Assembly (NCBI GenBank): GCA_017546585.1
Contig: JAFYWC010000020.1
Span: forward strand, 21,679-85,678
Origin: Bacteroidales bacterium
GTDB lineage: Bacteria > Bacteroidota > Bacteroidia > Bacteroidales > UBA932
DNA: 64,000 bases
Direction: 5' to 3'
Below are positions 36,236 through 44,961 of the stretch, in pieces. The notes under the pieces are model-generated. The model was not told the origin of the DNA. It ran no database searches and saw nothing but the letters and a program-made list of their open reading frames with translations. The position numbers and the translations under genes were made by a program. Every line of letters starts with the position of its first letter. The first letter of the stretch is position 1.

Positions 36236-37918
36236 ATGAAAAAGTTATTCTATATTTTGTCTGTAGCCTTCCTTGCGGCCGGCTGCAATTTCCTGGACTT
36301 CGACGAATCTTCGAGCGACTACAGTCGTGACGATATGTACCTTACATACAGCAATATCCAGAAGATGCTCACCAACATCTACGGATATATGCCGAACAAG
36401 AATATCTACGACGTGAGCAGCGCCCTGCGCGACTGCGGTTCTGATGACGCCGAATACGGTGATCCAGATGCAAGCGTACAGCGTTTCACCAACGGTACTT
36501 GGAGCGCTCTGAACACTGTTGATGACAAGTGGAGCACGATGTACAGCGGAATCCGTTCTGCCAACGAGTTCCTGGAGTCAATCAAGACCGTGGACCTGTC
36601 GATGTACCAGTACGAAACCAAGTACCAGCGTTGGCTGGAGCACCTCAAGTACTATCCGTACCAGGCTAAGGTTCTGCGTGCATATTATTTCTTCGAGTTG
36701 GCCCGCAGATACGGCGACATTCCAATGCCGATGACTATGCTGACTGCCGAGGAAGCGAATGCGATCGCAAAGACTCCTTTCGATGAGGTGATCAACTTCA
36801 TTGTAAGCGAATGCGACGAGTCAGCTGCCAACCTGCCTGACACCTATGTGGGCTTGCTGGACGACGAGGTCGGCCGCGTCACAAGAGGCTTCGCCCTGGC
36901 CGTGAAGACCAAGGCTCTCCTGTATGCTGCCAGTCCTCTTCATAACCCTTCGGGCGACAAGTCAAAGTGGGAGAAGGCTGCTGCGGCTGCCAAGGAAATC
37001 ATTGACCTGGGTATCTACAAGTTGGATCCAGATGAGAAGGCCAACAATTATACCTCGCAGGAAGTGATCTTCGCGATTATGCGTTCCGAGAGCAGCAGTT
37101 TCGAGCTGTACAACTTCCCGGTACGTTTCACTGAGGGACAGCGTACTTACCTCGCAGGAAACTATCCTACCCAGAACCTTGTGGATGCCTTCCAGACCGC
37201 AAACGGTTATGACATCACGCTGGGTTCAAACGGATGGCAGACTGCTGACCCTGACTTCGACGTGACCAGACCGTATGAGGGCCGCGATCCGCGCTTTGCG
37301 CGTGCGATCCTCGCAGATGGAATGTCGTTCAAGGGATCCACAATCGAGACTTTCGTAGGCGGCAAGGACTATTCCGCAACCCGCAATGACTTAGGTTCTC
37401 CAACCGGCTACTATCTCCGCCGTTACATCCAGGAAAGCACCAGCTTCGTTCCTGAGAATACGGTATCGAACAAGCACCAGTGGATTGTTTACCGCTATGC
37501 GGAGGTTCTCCTGACTTATGCGGAGGCCTTGAATGAGTACCTGGGAAATCCTGCTGCAACAGGAGGAGAATTCTCTCTCAGCGCCCTTGAAGCCCTGAAT
37601 ATGGTCCGCGCAAACGCCGGTATGCCGGAAGTGACCGCAGCTTCACAGAGCGACTTCCGCGAGGCTGTGCGCCGTGAGTGGCGTGTGGAGTTCGCGTTCG
37701 AAGACCATCGCTTCTGGGATGTGCGCCGCTGGGACATCGGTCAGGCGACACAGGGACAGATCGACGGTGTGGAGATTACCCGCACCGGTGGCAAGAGCGA
37801 ATACAAGCGTATGACTGTCGAGACCCGTACCTGGTCCGCACGCCAGAACTTGTTCCCTATTCCGCAGAGCGAACTCTTCTGCAATCCAAACCTCAACCCT
37901 CAGAACACCGGCTGGTAG
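36236..37918 (+). CDS. SusD-like substrate-binding lipoprotein 2
   Basis: 560 residues. MKKLFYILSVAFLAAGC is the lipoprotein signal. SusD features: YSNIQKMLTNIYGYMP near the N-terminus, KVLRAYYFFELARRYGDIPM, IVYRYAEVLLTYAEALNEYLG, and VRREWRVEFAFEDHRFWDVRRWDIGQ, ending LFPIPQSELFCNPNLNPQNTGW. It forms the lid of SusC2. Two SusCD pairs in tandem are also known from chitin loci of Flavobacteria, which agrees with the glycosidases around here. Confidence 0.95.
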   Translation: MKKLFYILSVAFLAAGCNFLDFDESSSDYSRDDMYLTYSNIQKMLTNIYGYMPNKNIYDVSSALRDCGSDDAEYGDPDASVQRFTNGTWSALNTVDDKWSTMYSGIRSANEFLESIKTVDLSMYQYETKYQRWLEHLKYYPYQAKVLRAYYFFELARRYGDIPMPMTMLTAEEANAIAKTPFDEVINFIVSECDESAANLPDTYVGLLDDEVGRVTRGFALAVKTKALLYAASPLHNPSGDKSKWEKAAAAAKEIIDLGIYKLDPDEKANNYTSQEVIFAIMRSESSSFELYNFPVRFTEGQRTYLAGNYPTQNLVDAFQTANGYDITLGSNGWQTADPDFDVTRPYEGRDPRFARAILADGMSFKGSTIETFVGGKDYSATRNDLGSPTGYYLRRYIQESTSFVPENTVSNKHQWIVYRYAEVLLTYAEALNEYLGNPAATGGEFSLSALEALNMVRANAGMPEVTAASQSDFREAVRREWRVEFAFEDHRFWDVRRWDIGQATQGQIDGVEITRTGGKSEYKRMTVETRTWSARQNLFPIPQSELFCNPNLNPQNTGW

Positions 37919-37951
37919 CAGTCGTCAACTTTGGATAATAACTATCGATAT

Positions 37952-39634
37952 ATGAAAACACTAACTAGAATCATTGCAAGCTTGTCTATCTTTCTGACTG
38001 CGGCTGCCTGCCAGCAGTTCGATATCGACACGCAGATGACACCAGAGAAGGAATTGGCGAACCTGCGATTGGTCTGTGACGCCGTGGACAGCTATTCGTT
38101 CCCTTCGACTAACGCGGACAAAGTAACTTTCAATGTGAGTTCCAACACGCCGTGGACCATCACACGTTCAAGCGGCGCTGAATGGTGCACAGTTACTCCA
38201 TCTTCCAGCTCATCTTCCAGCCTGATCTCCGACGTAGTCGTGAGCGTGGCCGACAATGAAAGCGGAGAAGACCGTACCGCAACCCTGACTGTCAGGGGTG
38301 AGCGCGTCAACAGCTATTACACCATCACCATCAACCAGCACCGCAAGGGCAGGTTGTTCGTGACACCGGTCGCAAAGGACTATGTGGCGACAGGCGGTCC
38401 GCTTTCCTTCACCATCAATACCAACGTGGCGTGGGAAGTCCGTACCGATGTTTCTTGGCTCTCTTTCAATCGTGAGAACGGCCAGCCTGATCCTGACGGC
38501 AGGACCATCACCATTATCGCTACTGCCGAGCCAAGTGACGTACTTGAGCGTGTTGCAACTGTGACTGTTGTTGCAGGCGACGACGAGGAGTCCTTCACCG
38601 TTGCTCAGAGGGGTAGCTTCGATCTTACCGAGATCACCGGTGAATTCCCTGGTTCCGGTGCCACTCAGCAGCTGAAGCTCCGCACTGACCTTGCCTGGAC
38701 AGTGAGCGCAGACAAGGACTGGATTTCCTTCGACAAGGAATACGGCGAAGGCAGCAACAATGCTACCGTGATCAATGTAACTGCCGCTCCGAATGACGAC
38801 GTTGCACGTAGTGCTGTGATTACCGTGAGCGCAGGTGGACAGAACCGCGAGTTCGAGGTCTTCCAGTCTGGTACGACCTTCGAGATCGTCGCTCCGGAAG
38901 ATCCTACAATCGACCGTTTGGGTGGCGAGCTTCTCGTCGAGGTCAACTCTTCAAAGGCGTGGGAACCTCAGACTGATGCTCCTGGCGTTGCTGTAGAGAA
39001 GGTCGATGACTCCCACTTCAAGGTTATCGCTGGTTTCAACGGCTACTTCGCTCCTCGCAAGATCCAGGTCAGCATCGTCGGCGGCACAGCTACTGACAGC
39101 ATCGAGATCACCCAGGACGTGAACTTCGAAGTCGAGGGCGGTGAAGTGTTTGAGGACGGCTCTGTAAAGCTTGATGGTGCCAATAAGGCTAGAGTATACT
39201 TCAAGGACGGTCTCCGCTATTTCAACGCCGTTCTTAACGTGAAGGAGATCAGCTTCGGTTCAGATGGCCAGTTCTGGTTCTTCAGCGACACCGACGGTGA
39301 CTTCGGTAACTGGATGACAGTAGGTAAGTTCAGACTTCGTACAAACTGCGGCAGCGTAAGCAACTACAACAATACTTACTACGATGACGTTATGTCTGTT
39401 GACTTCCTCAACACAATGACCAAGTATGAGTTCGCAGTAACTCCTGACGCTGAGACTGCAGGCAACGGTAAGTTCATCTTTACTGTAAACGAGACTACAG
39501 TAGAGTCTCACTCTTGGGCTAGCCCATTTGCTGGTAATGACACAACATTCCAGTGGTACTTCGGTTTCAATACTGCTGTAGCGGGAACTTACTACGTGAT
39601 CGAGTCTGTAGAGTTTACTCCAATCGCTGAATAA
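37952..39634 (+). CDS. Multi-BACON surface lipoprotein with C-terminal sandwich domain
   Basis: 560 residues from the ATG at 37952; MKTLTRIIASLSIFLTAAAC is the lipoprotein signal. At least three BACON-type Ig folds are seen, marked by VTFNVSSNTPWTITRS..WCTVTPS, LSFTINTNVAWEVRTDVSWLSF and QQLKLRTDLAWTVSADKDWISF, each ending in a Q-rich strand (INQHRKG, VAQRGS, VFQSGT). A fourth, degenerate one may follow. From about residue 400 the sequence becomes a jelly-roll-like region (VYFKDGLRYFNAVLN...WYFGFNTAVAGTYYVIESVEF). In SusCD loci this position usually holds a surface glycan-binding protein. Codon use shifts near 39,130 from CTG/TTG-rich to the host-like style. Confidence 0.85.
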   Translation: MKTLTRIIASLSIFLTAAACQQFDIDTQMTPEKELANLRLVCDAVDSYSFPSTNADKVTFNVSSNTPWTITRSSGAEWCTVTPSSSSSSSLISDVVVSVADNESGEDRTATLTVRGERVNSYYTITINQHRKGRLFVTPVAKDYVATGGPLSFTINTNVAWEVRTDVSWLSFNRENGQPDPDGRTITIIATAEPSDVLERVATVTVVAGDDEESFTVAQRGSFDLTEITGEFPGSGATQQLKLRTDLAWTVSADKDWISFDKEYGEGSNNATVINVTAAPNDDVARSAVITVSAGGQNREFEVFQSGTTFEIVAPEDPTIDRLGGELLVEVNSSKAWEPQTDAPGVAVEKVDDSHFKVIAGFNGYFAPRKIQVSIVGGTATDSIEITQDVNFEVEGGEVFEDGSVKLDGANKARVYFKDGLRYFNAVLNVKEISFGSDGQFWFFSDTDGDFGNWMTVGKFRLRTNCGSVSNYNNTYYDDVMSVDFLNTMTKYEFAVTPDAETAGNGKFIFTVNETTVESHSWASPFAGNDTTFQWYFGFNTAVAGTYYVIESVEFTPIAE

Positions 39635-39646
39635 AGCTAATTTACT

Positions 39647-41182
39647 ATGAAGAGATATTTATTGACTTTCTGTGCAGCCGTGGCCCTGATTTCAGGGCTA
39701 GGCGGTTGCCAGCAGGTAGATGAGCCCATTAAGATAGTGGACTTGCGCTACCGCGCGGAGGACAGTTACGACCTTCCTGCGTACGGTGCCAAAGCCTTCA
39801 CTATTATGGTGGTGTCTACCGAGCCTTGGACTGTCACCAGCGCAAATCCTGACTGGTGTATCATCAGTGAGGAGGAGGGTGAGGCATCTGATCCGACTCT
39901 CGTGCATCAGGGAAAGGCAGAAGCCACAACCATCCGCGTCCAGTACTATGACAATGTTGACCTGGATGACAGGGAAGACAAGATTACCATCAAGAGCGAC
40001 TACTGGGTGGGCAAGGAAATCATCGTCCGCCAGAAGGGTAGTGCTTTCTTGACAGTCTCTGAGACAGACCTTGCTCAGGATGTGACCAAGAAGGGAGGTG
40101 ATCACTTTATCCATATCGAGTCCAACCAGGACTGGAGTGTGCGCGTCACTGACGGTGACTGGGTGGAGGTTACAGAAGGTGCCAGCGGATACGGCACAGG
40201 TATCGCTACGGTAAACGCTGCCGAGAATACCTCAGAGCTCCGTTATGCAGAAGTGACAGTGTACGACCGTCACGAAGTTGCTGTGGCTCTCATCAAGTTC
40301 ACACAGGACGGTGTTCAGTTGGTTCCTCTCTCGACCGAGATCCGCGCCGGCTACGACCAGCTTTCCGCTGAATTGGAGGTTCAGTCCAACACCCAGTGGG
40401 TAGTTACCAAGGAATCTGAATCTGACGATTGGTATGAGATCCTCACACCGACAGGCGAAGGTGACGGCAAAATCCAGCTCTCATTCACTCAGAATGATAC
40501 TGACGGCCTCCGCAGCGCTGTCCTTCTCCTCAAGAACGTGGTGGCTAACGAAGACGACTACGCTGCTGTGAAGGAGATCAAGGTGAAGCAGGCATACCAG
40601 ATCACCCCTGTCCGAGTGCCGTTCAACAACGATGAACTCGGCAACTGGAGTTCTGACTGGACCAATACGCCGTCTTACAGCAAGGATCTTGGAGGTACCC
40701 TGTTCACAGCCAAGGCCCGTCTGCACAACAGCAGTATGCCGTTCGGTAACTATACCTTCCACTGGAGTGCCATCACACAGAATCCGGCGTCAGAGACTAC
40801 AGTTCGCGTGCGCCACTGGTTCTGCTTCGATGAGGGCGCCGAGCTCAAGGCCGATATTCGTCCAGGCGACGGCAAGATCAGCTACGATGTGAACGCTGCC
40901 GGCGACGGCAACAAGCCTACTCTTGAGGCCTATACGGATTTGGATTTCACCCAGCCAGTGGAAATTACCTACAAGTTCGATCCAAGCGGTGCAAATCACT
41001 GCCACGTCACCTACCTGGTGAACGGTGTGGAGACTAACAGCTTCGACACTTCTGAGACGCTGCTCCGTTCTATCACTTGGGGAACTAACTTCAATGTGTA
41101 CATCGGTGTGGATAACGAGAACTCAGGTTCAGCTGTCCTGGAGTGGTACGAATACACACCTCCGATGAACTGGGAAGACTAG
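39647..41182 (+). CDS. BACON-domain surface lipoprotein with C-terminal lectin-like domain
   Basis: 511 residues. MKRYLLTFCAAVALISGLGGC is the lipoprotein signal. Three BACON-like units are seen (FTIMVVSTEPWTVTSANPDWCII; HFIHIESNQDWSVRVTDGDWVEV; AELEVQSNTQWVVTKESESDDWYEI). The C-terminal third from residue about 330 (NDELGNWSSDWTNTPSYSKDLGG...VLEWYEYTPP) is beta-rich and resembles the sandwich tail of the preceding protein. It is probably a second surface glycan-binding protein of the locus. The ligand is not predictable from sequence. Confidence 0.82.
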   Translation: MKRYLLTFCAAVALISGLGGCQQVDEPIKIVDLRYRAEDSYDLPAYGAKAFTIMVVSTEPWTVTSANPDWCIISEEEGEASDPTLVHQGKAEATTIRVQYYDNVDLDDREDKITIKSDYWVGKEIIVRQKGSAFLTVSETDLAQDVTKKGGDHFIHIESNQDWSVRVTDGDWVEVTEGASGYGTGIATVNAAENTSELRYAEVTVYDRHEVAVALIKFTQDGVQLVPLSTEIRAGYDQLSAELEVQSNTQWVVTKESESDDWYEILTPTGEGDGKIQLSFTQNDTDGLRSAVLLLKNVVANEDDYAAVKEIKVKQAYQITPVRVPFNNDELGNWSSDWTNTPSYSKDLGGTLFTAKARLHNSSMPFGNYTFHWSAITQNPASETTVRVRHWFCFDEGAELKADIRPGDGKISYDVNAAGDGNKPTLEAYTDLDFTQPVEITYKFDPSGANHCHVTYLVNGVETNSFDTSETLLRSITWGTNFNVYIGVDNENSGSAVLEWYEYTPPMNWED

Positions 41183-41197
41183 ACAAAGGACCTTTAA

Positions 41198-43051
41198 ATG
41201 AAAGAGATTATGAAAAAGATTTACAATATAGCGATTCTTTGCGCAGTCATTCTCCCGCTCTTCGCTTGTCAAGAGAACCCTGTCGATCCGGACGGTCCGG
41301 TTACAGGGCTAGAAGTGGAGCCTGAGACACGTACGCTCACTTTCGTCCTCCCTGAATTTACTTTAGGGGAGGGCGAGGAGGCGCCCGAGGTCCTCAAGAC
41401 AGCCTGGGTGGCAGGCGACCAGATCGTTGTCCACGGCGAATATGCCAAGAATCAGGTGACTGTCACCCTCGGAGCCAACGATATTTCCGATGACGGCAAG
41501 ACTGCGACTGTCGAGGTGAGCGGACTCTATCCGTACAAGAGAGAAGACTGCTCAAGCACACTGTACGCCTCTTATCCGGCGTCGCTGGTGAACAACCTCA
41601 AGCACTGCTTCTTCTATAGCCAGTTCTCGACCTCCAATGCGCAGATTATGGCGGCGTGCAACAATGAGGATACCTTCCAGTTCCAGAATATTTGCGGCAT
41701 CCTGTCGATGTCTGTGGACGGGGAATATGATGGATATACCATTTCGACACCTAAGAAGGATCCGATGGGATACGAGTTCCTGCAGGTGAAGATTACCGAC
41801 AAAGAGCAGAACTATAAGCAGTATGTGGGTGATCCTATCATCCAGCTGGACGGAACCATCGACGGTTCTGAACTCCTGGTCTTCCTGCCGGAAGGTACCG
41901 CTTTCCCTGCAGGCTTCACCGTGAAGTTCAAAGAGGGGGATGACTATACCAAGATCTTCAAATACACTGATCCTGTGGAGATTGCCCGCGGTGCCATCGT
42001 GAATATCGGTGACATCACAGGAGATATCCAGACTTATGTCAATCCGTTCTCCAGCGATATCAAGGATTTGGATATGGCCGGCAACGCGAACTGCTATGTC
42101 ATCAGAGAAACAGGTGGCTACAAGTTCAAGGCGGTATATGGAAACGAGTCTACCAACTACATCCCTGACGTCGAGTCGGCTGAGATTTACTGGGAGACCT
42201 GGAACGACGCATCGGAGGTTACTCCTAACAGCGTGCTTGCTTCTGCTGCTTTCGCTGAAGACTACATCATCATCCGTACACCGGAGACCCTGAAGTCAGG
42301 TAACGCGATGGTAGTAGCCAAGGGCGCAAACGGTACAATCCTCTGGAGCTGGCACATCTGGATTCCTGAGACTGACATCGTGACTGCAAACTTCGGCGGT
42401 ATTATGGGTGTAGATATGATGGACCGTAACCTGGGTGCTCTCGTGGCAACTGTTGCGACAAGCGAGCCGGTGGATCCTACTTCATACGGTATGGTATACC
42501 AGTGGGGCCGTAAGGATCCGTTCACTGCGGCAGCCGAGTTCAATGGCGAGGCTCCTGCGACCTACGCTGGAGTTCCTGAGACATTGGCAGAAGGTCAGAT
42601 CACTCTCGAGGAATCTATCGCAGACCCACGCCTCCTCGGTCACATCAACAACGGAGACTGGTGTCTGACTCCTAACAACGAGTTCTGGGCCGATGCAGAA
42701 AAGACTATCTACGATCCGTGTCCTCCGGGTTACCGAGTGTCGAAGAAGAACACTGCCAATCCGTTCTGGTCTAGCGACCTGACAGTGCAGGCAGGATGGG
42801 GTATTGACAGTGCAGCCGGATGGCTCAAACTGGGATCTCCAGAGGCTTCTGTCTTCCCTATCGCCGGTTATCGCGACGACTACGGTGTGGACGCTCTCGC
42901 CAAGGTTGGCGTACGTACTCTGTACTGGACATCTCAGGCATCCGACGATGCCAAGGGACCTTGCGCTGACCTCCGCTATGACAAGGGAACCTTTAAATTC
43001 GGCTCCGCACCGAAAGCCCGTCTCGGTTCTGTGCGCTGTACTGTAGAATAA
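41198..43051 (+). CDS. Fimbrillin-like lipoprotein with C-terminal FISUMP-type domain
   Basis: 617 residues (613 if the ATG at 41210 is used, which gives the neat signal MKKIYNIAILCAVILPLFAC). The first 260 residues follow the fimbrillin-like pattern (LKTAWVAGDQIVVHGEYAKN, LYASYPASLV, IARGAIVNIGDIT). From about residue 290 a second module begins at NANCYVIRETGGYKFKAVYG and contains TPNSVLASAAF, ILWSWHIWIP, MDRNLGALVAT, YQWGRKDPF and YDPCPPGYRVSKKNT, ending RLGSVRCTVE. The same module is the C-terminal half of the next gene. A surface glycan-binding or adhesive role is likely. Confidence 0.8.
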   Translation: MKEIMKKIYNIAILCAVILPLFACQENPVDPDGPVTGLEVEPETRTLTFVLPEFTLGEGEEAPEVLKTAWVAGDQIVVHGEYAKNQVTVTLGANDISDDGKTATVEVSGLYPYKREDCSSTLYASYPASLVNNLKHCFFYSQFSTSNAQIMAACNNEDTFQFQNICGILSMSVDGEYDGYTISTPKKDPMGYEFLQVKITDKEQNYKQYVGDPIIQLDGTIDGSELLVFLPEGTAFPAGFTVKFKEGDDYTKIFKYTDPVEIARGAIVNIGDITGDIQTYVNPFSSDIKDLDMAGNANCYVIRETGGYKFKAVYGNESTNYIPDVESAEIYWETWNDASEVTPNSVLASAAFAEDYIIIRTPETLKSGNAMVVAKGANGTILWSWHIWIPETDIVTANFGGIMGVDMMDRNLGALVATVATSEPVDPTSYGMVYQWGRKDPFTAAAEFNGEAPATYAGVPETLAEGQITLEESIADPRLLGHINNGDWCLTPNNEFWADAEKTIYDPCPPGYRVSKKNTANPFWSSDLTVQAGWGIDSAAGWLKLGSPEASVFPIAGYRDDYGVDALAKVGVRTLYWTSQASDDAKGPCADLRYDKGTFKFGSAPKARLGSVRCTVE

Positions 43052-43080
43052 TTTGAAACTAATAACTAATATAAAACCAT

Positions 43081-44949
43081 ATGAAAAAGTTTTTTACTCT
43101 CGTTGTGCTGGCGCTCCTGGCTGTGGGCTGCACAATGGAATATGACGACACTGGCATTAGAGATCTGATCAATGGATTGGACGTTAGAATCAGCAAACTG
43201 GAGAATGATATTTCAGCTCTGCAGTCCGCTGTAGGTGACGGCAAGTTCGTTCGCAAGGTGGAAGAGTACAAGGATCCGGAAACTGGCCGTACCACCGGTA
43301 TCACAGTCACTTACACTGACGGCAATGTTGTACACTTCAATATCGTTCCTACCGATCCGTCTGAGGGTCCTGTATTCTCTGTGATCCGCAATGGTGCAGG
43401 CGAGCTTGTCTGGGCTGTTGATGGTATTGCCATCAAGGTTGACGGTGAAGAGGTTCCTGTTTACGAGACTCCTGTTTTCTCAATCGATGAAGAGGGTAAT
43501 CTGTGGGTGGAGGTCGCTGGAAAGAAGACTAACCTCGGCCCGGTTGCGACCGGCGGTGCTACTCTCCAGGATGGTATCTTCACTGACCTTGCTGTTACAG
43601 ACGACGCTGTTGTCTTGACTTTGTCAGATGGAACAACAGTGAACATTCCGTTCGCTGAAGCTTTCAAGCTGAACATCGACACTACAGAGTATGAGTATGA
43701 GACAATGGATCCGATCATAATCCCTTACACTGTGTCTGCAAAGACATCAGGAACTGTGGTTGCCGTATCTGGTTACAATCCTAAGGCTTTCAAGGTTGAG
43801 GTTGATGATGCAAACATCGTGATCACTCCTCTTAAGCTTACTGAGAGCGCAGTCCTCCTTGCATATGCAGACTCCAAGGTAGGTCTTACTTCTTTCGTGA
43901 ATATCGTCATCAATTCAGCAATTGAGGAAGGACCTAAGAACCTTGGCAAGAAGGGAACTGCCAACTGTTACCTCGTGACAGAGGCTGGCGAATACAAGTT
44001 CCCGCTCGTGAAGGGTAACACAGAGGAAAGTGTTGGTGCTGTTGCCAAGGCTGCTCTCCTTTGGGAGACCTGGAATAATCAGGATGCTGTGACTCCTAAC
44101 AGTGTCATCGCTTCTGTTGACTATTCAGGCGACTTCATCACTTTCGCTACTCCTGCAACACTGAAGCCAGGTAATGCCCTCATCGCTGCACTTGATGCAA
44201 ATGACGAGGTTCTCTGGAGCTGGCATATCTGGATTCCTGCTACTCCTATCACTGATGCTGTTGAGCAGAATTATTCAGTAAAGGCGGCTATGAGCAGAAA
44301 CCTTGGTGCTCTTGTTGATACTCCTGCAATCCTTGATCCTGTCGCAACAGTAGAGTCTTTCGGTCTTCTCTATGAGTGGGGCCGTAAGGATCCGTTCCCA
44401 GGTCTTGGTGTAGTAAGCGGTACAGGTGCCATTACTGTAGCTGGCACAGAAATGACTAGCCAGGTGGCCCCTATGACAGTTGAGGAGGCGATCAAGAATC
44501 CTACCGTTTATGTGATCAAGAACGAAACCAGCAAGGACTGGCTGCCGGAGATTACCGATGAGGTCGGCAAGCTCTGGGGCGAAACTGAAAAGAGTGTTTA
44601 TGACCCTTGTCCGGTTGGCTATATGCTTCCTCAGCGTAACACTTCTTGCGGATTCTGGGATTCCGGCACAAATCTCAATGACAGGGAGTATTTTGCGCTT
44701 GATGCCGATAACTGCTGCTATACTGTAGGTTCTATGATCTTCCCTCTTGCCGGTTATATAGCTGAAGACGGAGAAGGCCAGAAGAAGGCAGGAGCACGTA
44801 CAATTGTGTGGTCTGCACGTTGGGATAGTGGCACCGAGAACGGTTATGGTATGTACGGATACATCGACGACGGTATCAAGTTCAAGCGTGCCGGTCAGGT
44901 TCGTACCCGTGGCGGTAGCGTGCGTTGCGTCGCTGAATCCGCTGAATAA
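43081..44949 (+). CDS. DUF4988-type lipoprotein with C-terminal FISUMP-type domain
   Basis: 622 residues. MKKFFTLVVLALLAVGC is the lipoprotein signal. An N-terminal heptad-type coiled coil (IRDLINGLDVRISKLENDISALQSAV, in two stretches) leads into the DUF4988 beta region (GITVTYTDGNVVHFNI, GELVWAVDGIAIKVDG). The C-terminal half (from NCYLVTEAGEYKFPLVKGN) is the module shared with the preceding gene: TPNSVIASVDY, VLWSWHIWIP, MSRNLGALVDT, YEWGRKDPF, YDPCPVGYMLPQRNT and SVRCVAE. The coiled coil suggests a trimeric surface stalk. A role in glycan capture is inferred from operon position. Confidence 0.82.
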   Translation: MKKFFTLVVLALLAVGCTMEYDDTGIRDLINGLDVRISKLENDISALQSAVGDGKFVRKVEEYKDPETGRTTGITVTYTDGNVVHFNIVPTDPSEGPVFSVIRNGAGELVWAVDGIAIKVDGEEVPVYETPVFSIDEEGNLWVEVAGKKTNLGPVATGGATLQDGIFTDLAVTDDAVVLTLSDGTTVNIPFAEAFKLNIDTTEYEYETMDPIIIPYTVSAKTSGTVVAVSGYNPKAFKVEVDDANIVITPLKLTESAVLLAYADSKVGLTSFVNIVINSAIEEGPKNLGKKGTANCYLVTEAGEYKFPLVKGNTEESVGAVAKAALLWETWNNQDAVTPNSVIASVDYSGDFITFATPATLKPGNALIAALDANDEVLWSWHIWIPATPITDAVEQNYSVKAAMSRNLGALVDTPAILDPVATVESFGLLYEWGRKDPFPGLGVVSGTGAITVAGTEMTSQVAPMTVEEAIKNPTVYVIKNETSKDWLPEITDEVGKLWGETEKSVYDPCPVGYMLPQRNTSCGFWDSGTNLNDREYFALDADNCCYTVGSMIFPLAGYIAEDGEGQKKAGARTIVWSARWDSGTENGYGMYGYIDDGIKFKRAGQVRTRGGSVRCVAESAE

Positions 44950-44961
44950 CAAATCTTTACT

